This document shows positions 1-5,588 of a DNA stretch of 7,556 nucleotides, in pieces (the first letter of the stretch is position 1; each line of letters begins with the position of its first letter). Both the position numbers and the translations under genes were made by a program. The notes beneath the pieces are model-generated. The model saw only the letters and a program-made list of their open reading frames with translations. It had not been told where the DNA came from and ran no database searches. Source of the DNA: Syntrophaceae bacterium (GTDB lineage Bacteria; Desulfobacterota; SM23-61); contig PMCE01000563.1 of the NCBI GenBank assembly GCA_003154025.1, positions 26,724 to 34,279 on the forward strand, in the 5' to 3' direction.

Positions 1-135
1 GAGCACAACGTCGGCCTGGCCACGGGCTTGAGCGATCGGGCGTACGTCATGGACAAAGGAGCCATCCGCTATCAGGGAACCATCGAGGAGCTGCGGCAGA
101 ACGAAGAAGTACGGAAGAAATACCTGATGGTATGA
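1..135 (+). CDS. livF: Branched-chain amino-acid-type ABC transporter ATP-binding protein (LivF-like), C-terminal end only
   Basis: The window opens inside this gene; only the last 44 codons are present, in frame 1, ending with TGA at 133-135. The peptide starts with EHNVGLA, which fits the switch-loop region of an ABC ATPase (LivF proteins usually have EQN here). It continues with SDRAYVMDKGAIRYQGT and ends EEVRKKYLMV, the usual end of LivF/LivG subunits of the hydrophobic amino acid transporter (HAAT) family. The DRxYVMxKGxIxYxGT pattern favours LivF over LivG. LivF is a cytoplasmic ATPase that powers a permease with a periplasmic binding protein. Such systems often import aromatic or short-chain acids in anaerobes, which would suit the CoA-transferase downstream. 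The Walker motifs lie outside the window, so substrate and completeness cannot be judged. Confidence 0.8.
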   Translation, partial: EHNVGLATGLSDRAYVMDKGAIRYQGTIEELRQNEEVRKKYLMV

Positions 136-182
136 AAATTCTTCAGCCAAATCTTTTTGATCCCACCCATGAGAAGTTTTAG
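132..182 (+). pseudogene. 16-codon stub overlapping the livF stop, perhaps the start of a lost acyl-CoA dehydrogenase-like gene
   Basis: An ATG at 132-134 overlaps the livF TGA as ATGA, the arrangement expected for a translationally coupled next gene. The frame reads MKILQPNLFDPTHEKF and then stops at TAG 180-182. The LFDPTHEKF segment resembles the N-terminus of acyl-CoA dehydrogenases, which often begin with a short lead followed by T-x-E-H/E-x-F. Such genes are frequent neighbours of liv transporters and CoA-transferases. The resemblance covers only about nine residues and could be chance. The coupling geometry is what makes a decayed gene plausible. No continuation in another frame was recognised. 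Confidence 0.3.
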
Positions 183-291
183 AAAATAATCATCGAGCTT
201 ACAATCCCCTTTCCCCAAAGACTGGAAGGAGAAATGGGAACCCCAGAAGATTTACCCTAAATCGACCAATATGTGGTAAGAAGGAAACCCA
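183..291. other. Non-coding or decayed spacer
   Basis: No intact gene is seen. In frame 1, bases 190-279 read without a stop and include FPKDWKEKWEPQKIY, which looks protein-like, before TAA at 277-279; a second frame over the same bases also looks partly coding. It may be the end of a decayed gene, but no family was recognised. An AAGGA at 281-285 precedes an ATG at 292. Confidence 0.3.
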
Positions 292-588
292 ATGAATGCA
301 CTCATCACCGGGGGAACTGCATTTAGAGGTGCCCCGCGTACTTGTATGCAAAGGGGAAAAACCAATTGTTTTTGCCATTAACGACCGGACGGCCCTTTCG
401 AGAGGGGTGGTAGAGAAAGTCATAGTTGTGAAGGGGGTTGTTTCCAATTATTCTCACGCCTTCAACTGGGTGAAGCAGTACCAAATGGAAGTTCTCGAAC
501 TCTGGGCTTTATGCTCTCCGTTTCGTCCGATGCCGCGGATGATATTAAGAAGTTCTTCCCTAAGGCGCAGGAATTAGGAGGTGCTTGA
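292..588 (+). pseudogene. Unrecognised gene remnant with shifting reading frame, ending in a TGATG overlap with the CoA-transferase
   Basis: An ATG at 292 with AAGGA at 281-285 opens MNALITGGTAFRG but stops at TAA 379-381. From 296 to 577 another frame is open; between about 340 and 490 it reads like protein (GEKPIVFAINDRTALSRG, then VEKVIVVKGVVSNYSHAFNW) and then turns into low-complexity Arg/Ser-rich sequence. From about 490 the first frame again looks coding (TLGFMLSVSSDAADDIKKFF, then PKAQELGGA) and stops with TGA at 586-588. That stop shares its A with the ATG of the next gene, a typical coupled operon junction. The simplest reading is one small gene of about 100 codons broken by frameshifts, either real decay or assembly error. 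The family is not recognised; the last part faintly recalls a VOC/glyoxalase fold end, which I do not claim. Confidence 0.4.
576..582 (+). promoter_or_regulatory. Ribosome binding site of the CoA-transferase
   Basis: AGGAGGT at 576-582 lies five bases before ATG 588. The in-frame TTG at 585 would leave only two bases and is rejected as the start. Confidence 0.75.
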
Positions 589-2597
589 TGAAGGGAATGG
601 ATATAAAAAAAGAAAGCTCTCATCCCATGCTTGCTTCGTTCCCACCTTCCTTTGTGAAGAAGGGGAAAATAGTGAGTGCGGAGGAAGCCGTCCGTATTAT
701 AAGGGATGGGGATACCGTAGCCACATCAGGTTTTGTTGGGGCCGGATTTGCCGAAGAGGTGGCCATCTTCCTGGAGGAATATTTTTTAAAGACTGGCAGG
801 CCCAAAAACCTGACCCTAGTCTACGCTGCTGGCCAGGGAGATGGTAAGGAAAGGGGATTAAACCACCTGGGTCATGAAGGGCTGGTTCGGAGAGTCATCG
901 GGGGACATATTGGCCTGGCCCCTAAACTACAGAGCCTGATCAGAGAGAATAAAATTCTTGCCTATAATTTCCCTCAGGGAGTCATCAGCCATCTTTTCCG
1001 GGACATTGCTGCCCATAAACCGGGTACCATCACGACCGTGGGCATGGGAACTTACATAGATCCGAGAAATGACGGGGGGAAATTGAACGGTCTTACCCGG
1101 GAGCAAGGGGAAAATTTGATCGAGGTCGTAACCCTCGGAAACGCGGAATACCTTTTCTATAAGGCCTTTTCCATAAACGTAGCCATCCTTCGAGGCACCA
1201 CTGCCGACACAAGCGGCAATGTCACCATGGAAAAGGAGGCGTTAACCCAGGAAGCCCAGGCTATCGCGATGGCCGCCAAGAATTCCAATGGTTTCGTGAT
1301 CGTCCAAGTGGAAAGAATTGCCGATCAGGGAACACTAAACCCCAGGATGGTAAAGATCCCCGGTATCCTGGTTGATTGCGTGGTGGTGAGCCGGCCCGAG
1401 AATCATTGGCAGACTTTTGCCACCCAGTACAATCCTTCGTTCAGTTCTGAAATCAAGATCCCCATGGAATCCATCCCCCCGATGGAAATGAGCGAAAGAA
1501 AAATCATCTGCCGAAGAGCCGCCTTTGAACTGAAGCCCAATAGCGTGGTTAACCTGGGCATCGGCATGCCAGAGGGAATCGCCCAGGTAGCGAATGAAGA
1601 GAAAATCTTAAACTATCTCACCTTGACTGCCGAACCGGGGGTGATTGGAGGCCTTCCGGCGGGCGGTCTTAATTTCGGTGCAGGCAGCAACATGGAAGCG
1701 CTCATTGACCAGCCCAGTCAATTCGATTTCTACGATGGGGGTGGACTGGATATGGCTTTCCTCGGCCTGGCCCAGGCCGACCAGGAGGGAAATTTGAATG
1801 TAAGCAAATTCGGACCCCGGTTTACTGGACCCGGAGGATTTATTAATATCAGTCAGAGAGCGAAGAAAGTAGTCTTTGTGGGGACCTTTACCGCAGGGAA
1901 ATTAAGAGTTACGGTGGAAGGAGAGAGACTCCGGATCGATCAGGAGGGCAAAGAAAAAAAATTCGTCGCTACCGTGGAGCAGAAGACCTTCAGCGGAAAA
2001 TATGCTGCTGCGAAAAACCAGCCAGTGCTCTATATTACCGAACGCTGTGTCTTCTCTCTGAGCAAAGAAGGGATGGAGTTGATCGAAATTGCCCCGGGGA
2101 TTGATCTGGAGAAAGACATATTCCCCATGATGGATTTCCGGCCCATCATCAAAAAACCCCCCTGCTTGATGGATGAGAGAATCTTCAAGCCCGAAGCTAT
2201 GGGATTAAAAGAGGAGCTCCTTTCCATTCCCCTGGAGGAGCGTTTGATCTATCATCCGGAGGAAAACCTTTTCTTTGTGAATTTTGAAGGTTATTCCTTG
2301 AAAACCCGGGAAGATATCCAGAAAATAAAAGCGCTGGTAGAAAAAATCCTTTCCCCTCTGACTAAGAAAGTTTATACCATCGTCAACTATGACAATTATT
2401 ATATTCATCCGGACCTGGTGGATGAATACACAGACATGGTAAAAGGGGTTGTAGACCGATTTTATTTAGGAGTTACTCGCTATACGACGAGCACGTTCTT
2501 GCGCCTGAAATTGGGGGATGCCTTACAAAGGCGAAATTTGGCCCCCTATATCTATGAAAGCAGTGAAGATGCCCGCAGGGCTCTGAAGAAAGAATAG
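588..2597 (+). CDS. Acyl-CoA:acetate/3-ketoacid CoA-transferase (YdiF/propionate CoA-transferase type) with C-terminal extension
   Basis: This is a family I CoA-transferase with both halves fused, moving CoA between acyl-CoA and free carboxylates in the cytoplasm. The alpha-like half (about residues 28-290) shows VSAEEAVRIIRDGDTVATSG, a GAGFAEE loop and GTTADTSGNVTMEKEA. The beta-like half (about 300-535) shows NLGIGMPEGIA, then LTAEPGVIGGLPAGG, where Glu349 should be the nucleophile that forms the glutamyl-CoA thioester, and GPRFTGPGGFI. YdiF and Pct proteins have about 520-530 residues; this one has 669. The extra 130 residues form a distinct module with FVNFEGYSLKTRED, IVNYDNYY and VTRYTTSTFLRLKLGDAL. 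ATG 588 is chosen from AGGAGGT at 576-582. The gene may have been coupled to the broken reading frame upstream, and it faces a DUF72 remnant and a hydroxyacyl-CoA dehydrogenase. The substrate pair cannot be told from sequence; acetate, propionate or butyrate are the usual ones. Confidence 0.9.
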   Translation: MKGMDIKKESSHPMLASFPPSFVKKGKIVSAEEAVRIIRDGDTVATSGFVGAGFAEEVAIFLEEYFLKTGRPKNLTLVYAAGQGDGKERGLNHLGHEGLVRRVIGGHIGLAPKLQSLIRENKILAYNFPQGVISHLFRDIAAHKPGTITTVGMGTYIDPRNDGGKLNGLTREQGENLIEVVTLGNAEYLFYKAFSINVAILRGTTADTSGNVTMEKEALTQEAQAIAMAAKNSNGFVIVQVERIADQGTLNPRMVKIPGILVDCVVVSRPENHWQTFATQYNPSFSSEIKIPMESIPPMEMSERKIICRRAAFELKPNSVVNLGIGMPEGIAQVANEEKILNYLTLTAEPGVIGGLPAGGLNFGAGSNMEALIDQPSQFDFYDGGGLDMAFLGLAQADQEGNLNVSKFGPRFTGPGGFINISQRAKKVVFVGTFTAGKLRVTVEGERLRIDQEGKEKKFVATVEQKTFSGKYAAAKNQPVLYITERCVFSLSKEGMELIEIAPGIDLEKDIFPMMDFRPIIKKPPCLMDERIFKPEAMGLKEELLSIPLEERLIYHPEENLFFVNFEGYSLKTREDIQKIKALVEKILSPLTKKVYTIVNYDNYYIHPDLVDEYTDMVKGVVDRFYLGVTRYTTSTFLRLKLGDALQRRNLAPYIYESSEDARRALKKE

Positions 2598-2605
2598 ACT
2601 TTCAC

Positions 2606-2765
2606 TGAGCTCCAGGGCGTTGCAGACGGCTTTTCCCTGGTAGTGGTTGTTGGTGATGGCATAGGCCTCCTCAGCCTCTTTGGCGATCAGGCTAATTCTT
2701 TCGGCGATCTCAAAGAGCTCAAATTCGTTGTAGAGGTTATCATACCGGGCATCCCGCCCTCTGTC
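2606..2765 (-). pseudogene. Remnant of a DUF72 (YecE-like) gene, paralogous to the intact copy at 5581-6441
   Basis: These 160 bases align without gaps to 5673-5832 of the intact DUF72 gene. A hand count gives 22 mismatches in 150 bases, about 85% identity. Read on the minus strand it encodes DARYDNLYNEFELFEIAERI, later AITNNHYQGKAVCNALEL, against DARYDYLYNEFELFEISERI and VITNNHYHGKAVCNALEL in the intact protein (38 of 49 residues identical). An in-frame stop (TCA on the plus strand at 2766-2768) sits just upstream and similarity fades there. At the other end similarity stops at 2606, nine bases past the CoA-transferase stop, so both the N-terminal 200 residues and the C-terminal tail are missing. 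It is not expected to make protein. Most differences keep the frame, so it likely derives from a functional diverged copy and not a fresh duplication. Confidence 0.85.
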
Positions 2766-2856
2766 TCAAACGGGGGAACGGAGAAAGGTGAGGGGGAGAA
2801 TCCGGATGGCAGAGAAAATTCACCGCCTTAGAGGATGGGCTGGAAAGACGGAGGCC
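2766..2856. other. Spacer between DUF72 remnant and hydroxyacyl-CoA dehydrogenase end
   Basis: G-rich on the plus strand, with no recognised gene, repeat or clear terminator hairpin, although two genes converge on this gap. Confidence 0.4.
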
Positions 2857-3807
2857 TTATCCTCGTGAATGAAAGAGCTTCAATTGCCGAAGAAGACGTC
2901 TATCCCTCTCCCTGATTTTCTTCTTGACCACCGCCGGGGGATAAGAATAGAAACCTTCACCCGTTTTCACCCCCAGCTTTCCTTGCTGCACTAATTTTTC
3001 CAGAACCGAAGGGGCGCTCTTGGCGGCGCTGAGGTCAGGAAAGAGATTCTGGGCCAGCCGGTAGAAAGTATCCAGGCCCCCGAAGTCGCTTGTCTCCAGG
3101 GGTCCGAGGTTGGCCAGGCGAAAACCGAATCCGGCTTTAACTACGTTGTCGATGTCCTCGACCGTGGCGATCCCGGTTTCGAGGCAGTAAAGAGCCTCGC
3201 GGTAAAGGGCGAGCTGGAGACGATTAAATAGGAACCCGGGAACTTCTTTCAGGACCCGCACCGGCCTCTTCCCGAGTTTGAGGAGGAGGCGGTAGCAAAG
3301 TTCCGCCGTTTCATCCGAGGTCTTTTCTCCGCGAACGATTTCAACGACGGGAATGATGGTGGGGGGGTTTATCCAGTGGACGATAACCGTCTTCTCCGGC
3401 CTCTGGGTAACGGACCCCATTTCGGTGATGCTCAAGCCGGAGGTGTTGGAAGCCAAAATAGCGTGGGGAGGGGCCAGACGGTCGAGTTTGGCGAAGATAT
3501 CTTTCTTTAAGTCCAGGATCTCCGGGACCGCCTCCAGGACAAAATCCGCCTTGCCCACCGCTTCTTCCAGGTTTGTGGTGGTTGAAATTTTTTCCAGGGT
3601 CGCTTTTTTCTCTTTCGCCCGGACCATTCCGAAATCGATGAAGGTATCCAGATTTGCCCCGATCCTGGCCACAGCGGCCTTTAGAATCTTTTCCTCGATA
3701 TCGTAGAGAGAGACCGAATACCCTTTTTGCGCGAAGATCTGGGCAAACCCATGTCCCATAATCCCCGCGCCGATGATAGCGACTCTCTTAATCTGGCTGA
3801 GTTTCAT
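2857..3807 (-). CDS. 3-hydroxyacyl-CoA dehydrogenase family protein (NAD-dependent)
   Basis: A 316-residue single-domain member of the HADH family, which oxidises L-3-hydroxyacyl-CoA (or a related beta-hydroxy acid) with NAD+. The Rossmann part starts with VAIIGAGIMGHGFAQ (GxGxxG), and Asp36 in SLYDIEEK fits NAD preference. Active-site residues are SNTS at 120-123, His144 in VHWINPP paired with Glu156 in PVVEIV, and Asn195 in PGFLFNRL. The C-terminal helical part has GFGFRLANLGPLETSDFGGLD and ends with a KTGEGFYSYP segment near 281-290. The HWINPP form, where classical enzymes have HFFNP, also occurs in relatives acting on non-fatty substrates such as gulonate or carnitine, so the substrate is open. 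ATG 3807 is chosen because AAGGAGG lies five bases upstream; an ATG eight codons earlier has no such site. It converges with the CoA-transferase gene, and a joint role in acid degradation is inferred. Confidence 0.9.
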   Translation of the reverse strand: MKLSQIKRVAIIGAGIMGHGFAQIFAQKGYSVSLYDIEEKILKAAVARIGANLDTFIDFGMVRAKEKKATLEKISTTTNLEEAVGKADFVLEAVPEILDLKKDIFAKLDRLAPPHAILASNTSGLSITEMGSVTQRPEKTVIVHWINPPTIIPVVEIVRGEKTSDETAELCYRLLLKLGKRPVRVLKEVPGFLFNRLQLALYREALYCLETGIATVEDIDNVVKAGFGFRLANLGPLETSDFGGLDTFYRLAQNLFPDLSAAKSAPSVLEKLVQQGKLGVKTGEGFYSYPPAVVKKKIRERDRRLLRQLKLFHSRG

Positions 3808-3812
3808 GCACG

Positions 3813-3819
3813 CCTCCTT
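3813..3819 (-). promoter_or_regulatory. Ribosome binding site of the hydroxyacyl-CoA dehydrogenase
   Basis: On the minus strand AAGGAGG is followed by a five-base spacer and the ATG at 3807. It decides the start against the upstream in-frame ATG at 3831, which would place this site inside the coding region. Confidence 0.75.
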
Positions 3820-3848
3820 TGCGGAAGTCAACTAAGATAAAACAATCT

Positions 3849-3876
3849 GGTATACCTCTAAAGCCGCCTGGGACAA
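3849..3876 (-). promoter_or_regulatory. Possible sigma70-type promoter for the hydroxyacyl-CoA dehydrogenase
   Basis: On the minus strand TTGTCC (3871-3876) and TATACC (3849-3854) are separated by 16 bases. Transcription would start near 3842, giving a leader of about 35 bases that contains the AAGGAGG site. Each box differs from consensus at two positions, so this is a candidate only. Confidence 0.35.
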
Positions 3877-3902
3877 AAAAAGTTTATACAGGAGAGATCC
3901 TT

Positions 3903-3931
3903 TTGTAAATTCTTAAAATGTTAGCTATCAT
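3903..3931 (+). promoter_or_regulatory. Possible sigma70-type promoter for the DUF3883-DUF1016 pair
   Basis: TTGTAA (3903-3908) and TATCAT (3926-3931) are 17 bases apart in an AT-rich stretch, unlike the GC-richer genes around it. Transcription would start near 3938, before the DUF3883 gene. With the opposite candidate at 3849-3876 it would make a divergent promoter region. Confidence 0.35.
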
Positions 3932-3964
3932 AGCTACTACCGGGTTGTCAATTACCACAGGAAG

Positions 3965-4339
3965 ATGCCCTCCGTTATTAGAAAGAGGAGGGATGATGAT
4001 TTGCCCAAAATGGTTTATGATTATAAAGCGCGCGTTTTTGATGTGTCGGCGCCGCATCTTGCAAGGGGGTATGATCTGCAGAGCCACCGGGCCAACGGGG
4101 AGAAGGTCGTAATTGAAGTGAGGGGAAGGGCCGGACGCGGGCCTGTTCAGCTTACCGAGAATGGGTGGCCGACGGCCGTAAACGTCAGGGATCAATATTG
4201 GCTTTACGTCGTCGCGGATTGCGCCACGAACCCGAGACTCTACCGCGTGCAAGACCCGGCTTTCAAACTGGCGGTGAAGAGCCGGCAGAGTTTCACCATC
4301 AACATCGGGGATATAATCCGGGAGGCGGAACAGGACTGA
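3965..4339 (+). CDS. Short DUF3883-domain protein (PD-(D/E)xK-like), possibly a truncated helicase tail
   Basis: A 124-residue protein matching the DUF3883 pattern known from C-termini of large SNF2-type helicases and from NO VEIN-like proteins. Visible pieces are DVSAPHLARGYDLQS (27-40), VVIEVRGRAG (48-57), LTENGWPTA (63-71), QYWLYVV (77-83) and NPRLYRVQDPA (89-99). The family fold is a PD-(D/E)xK-type nuclease core with GYD and IEVKGR; here the lysine is replaced by arginine (Arg53), which may weaken or abolish catalysis. It has the whole C-terminal domain but no helicase, so it is either a stand-alone form or a remnant. The start is uncertain: ATG 3965 has a poorly spaced AGGA, while TTG 4001 has AGGAGGG at 3986-3992 with eight bases between. 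It lies 37 bases upstream of the DUF1016 gene on the same strand. Confidence 0.7.
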   Translation: MPSVIRKRRDDDLPKMVYDYKARVFDVSAPHLARGYDLQSHRANGEKVVIEVRGRAGRGPVQLTENGWPTAVNVRDQYWLYVVADCATNPRLYRVQDPAFKLAVKSRQSFTINIGDIIREAEQD

Positions 4340-4346
4340 AGAGAAA

Positions 4347-4374
4347 GGCTGAAGGCTAAGGGATAAAGGAAAAA
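4347..4374 (+). repeat. Four degenerate 7-base repeats before the DUF1016 gene
   Basis: The units GGCTGAA, GGCTAAG, GGATAAA and GGAAAAA follow each other without gaps from 4347 to 4374, ending two bases before the ATG at 4377. The Shine-Dalgarno AAAGGA (4365-4370) sits across the last two units. The units share GG at their starts and A-rich ends, so the pattern could be chance purine richness. Confidence 0.5.
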
Positions 4375-4376
4375 CG

Positions 4377-5567
4377 ATGGGTTCGCAAGCAAAGCCAGTG
4401 AATGCAAAGGTTCTTCCCAGTATCCTGCCGGAAATTCGGTCAATGATTGACCAATCCCGGCGTCATGTGGCTACTACGGCCGACCTTACCCTTGTAAATC
4501 TTTGCTGGAATATAGGAAGGGTCATCACGCAAGATATCCTGAGGAACCAAAGAAGAGCCGAGTATGGGTCACAACTTTTAAAAGGACTCGCTTCTGAGTT
4601 AACCAAAGAATATGGCCGAGGATATTCAAAGATTAATCTTCAGGATATGCGGAGGTTCTATGAGTATTTCCGGATTGATCAGACACTGTCTGATCAATCT
4701 TCACAAAGCCGAATTGATCAGACACCGTCTGATGAATTAGGAAGGGAAATTCGCCAGACACTGTCTGGCAAATCCACCGATGAGCGAATTCCGCAGACAG
4801 TGTCTGCAGAATCTCCCGAACGCATCCGCATTGATTTCAAAAAGCATTTCCGTCTTGGATGGTCCCATTATCGCCTTCTTCTTGGCCAAAGTGATCCCCT
4901 CAAGCGAAAATTCTACTTTGAACAAGCTGCCACCCAACGCTGGTCCGTCCGTGCATTCCAACGCCAAATAGACGGTGCTCTCTTTGAACGGGTTGCCCTT
5001 TCCCGCAATACCCGCAAGCTCGCCGCCATCGAAAAGAAGAAAGACCCTGAAGAGGTAGCGCGTTATGAAGATATTTTCAAAGATCCATACATCCTCGATT
5101 TCCTGGGTCTAAAAGGCGCCTATTCGGAGAAAGATCTCGAAGCAGCGATTATCCACAATCTCGAGCAATTCCTGACAGAGCTGGGCAGCGATTTTTGTTT
5201 CATCGGCCGTCAGTATTCGATGAGGATCGATGATGTCAATTATTTTCTCGACCTCCTATTCTTTCATCGTGGCCTACACTGCCTGGTAGCCATTGATTTG
5301 AAGCTGGGAACCTTCACAGCTTCCGACAAAGGGCAGATGGACCTCTACCTTTCTTGGTTGAAAGCGCATGAATGGCGCTCAGGAGAGAATGAACCCGTGG
5401 GTCTGATCCTGTGCAGTTCCAAAAAGCGCCAGCACGTCGAATTGCTCCTGCGCCATGGGCCGCACAAAATGCAGGTATCAGAGTATTTGATGAAACTCCC
5501 GCATAAAAAAGTTCTGGAAGAACGGCTGAAAATCTACAGCAGGTTGTTGGAAGATAAAATCTTATAG
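4377..5567 (+). CDS. DUF1016 family (YhcG-type) PD-(D/E)xK nuclease
   Basis: A 396-residue protein of the DUF1016/YhcG family, close to the usual 340-390 residues plus an insertion. The N-terminal domain (about 10-100) shows LVNLCWNIGRVI, EYGSQLLKGLASEL and GRGYSKINLQDMRRFYEYF, the family's winged-helix-like part. Residues 99-152 are a repetitive linker (separate entry). The C-terminal domain (about 155-390) contains LGWSHYRLLL, RNTRKLA, and the nuclease core: Asp292 in YFLDLLFFHRGLHCLVAIDLKLG and the Asp307-x-Lys309 pair, a DxK variant of the more common ExK, followed by GQMDLYLSWL. Family members are putative Mg-dependent nucleases, often found near restriction or other defence genes; the cellular target is not known. 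AAAGGA at 4365-4370, six bases before the ATG, supports the start. It probably forms a transcript with the DUF3883 gene. Confidence 0.88.
   Translation: MGSQAKPVNAKVLPSILPEIRSMIDQSRRHVATTADLTLVNLCWNIGRVITQDILRNQRRAEYGSQLLKGLASELTKEYGRGYSKINLQDMRRFYEYFRIDQTLSDQSSQSRIDQTPSDELGREIRQTLSGKSTDERIPQTVSAESPERIRIDFKKHFRLGWSHYRLLLGQSDPLKRKFYFEQAATQRWSVRAFQRQIDGALFERVALSRNTRKLAAIEKKKDPEEVARYEDIFKDPYILDFLGLKGAYSEKDLEAAIIHNLEQFLTELGSDFCFIGRQYSMRIDDVNYFLDLLFFHRGLHCLVAIDLKLGTFTASDKGQMDLYLSWLKAHEWRSGENEPVGLILCSSKKRQHVELLLRHGPHKMQVSEYLMKLPHKKVLEERLKIYSRLLEDKIL
4673..4812 (+). repeat. Four in-frame palindromic repeats in the DUF1016 linker
   Basis: Four palindromes lie at 4673-4699, 4712-4738, 4749-4773 and 4788-4812. 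The first has perfect 13-base arms (left arm GATTGATCAGACA) around one central base; the others pair 11 of 12 positions. The shared core is CAGACA-N-TGTCTG, except that the second copy has CCG in place of CTG at its centre. The bases next to the core differ between copies but remain paired (ATCAGAC/GTCTGAT, GCCAGAC/GTCTGGC, GCAGAC/GTCTGC). Centres at 4686, 4725, 4761 and 4800 are 39, 36 and 39 apart, always the first base of the codon after Gln-Thr. The encoded peptides are RIDQTLSDQS, RIDQTPSDEL, IRQTLSGKS and RIPQTVSAES. In RNA or single-stranded DNA each can fold into a hairpin. Confidence 0.92.
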
Positions 5568-5568
5568 G

Positions 5569-5588
5569 AAGAATAGGTCTTTATTCTT
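5569..5588. terminator. Weak AT-rich hairpin between converging genes
   Basis: AAGAATA (5569-5575) pairs with TATTCTT (5582-5588) across a six-base loop, between the DUF1016 stop and the DUF72 end and running into the last codons of the latter. The arms are short and AT-rich with only a modest T run after them, so a two-way terminator is possible but weak. Confidence 0.2.

Noticed and set aside
292..381. Start of a short-chain dehydrogenase (MNALITGG)
   Set aside because: Only eight residues are suggestive; no TGxxxGIG pattern follows and the frame stops after 29 codons.
199..447. 82-codon open frame on the minus strand over the debris region
   Set aside because: The composition is Ser/Thr/Phe-rich with no family resemblance or ribosome site; the plus-strand remnant with its coupled stop explains the region better.
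2643..2831. 62-codon open frame on the plus strand
   Set aside because: It is the antisense of the DUF72 remnant and resembles only the antisense frame of the intact DUF72 gene.
3353..3706. 117-codon open frame on the plus strand
   Set aside because: It is antisense to the hydroxyacyl-CoA dehydrogenase, which has complete catalytic motifs.
3808..3831. Eight-residue longer start for the hydroxyacyl-CoA dehydrogenase
   Set aside because: It would place the strong AAGGAGG site inside the coding region, and the Rossmann fold normally begins soon after the chosen start.
3884..4252. 122-codon open frame on the minus strand
   Set aside because: It is antisense to the DUF3883 gene and has no recognisable motifs.
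4673..4812. CRISPR-like array (36-39 base period)
   Set aside because: The repeats are palindromes that differ between copies, the gaps are only about 10-15 bases, and the region is an open coding frame inside a recognised gene.
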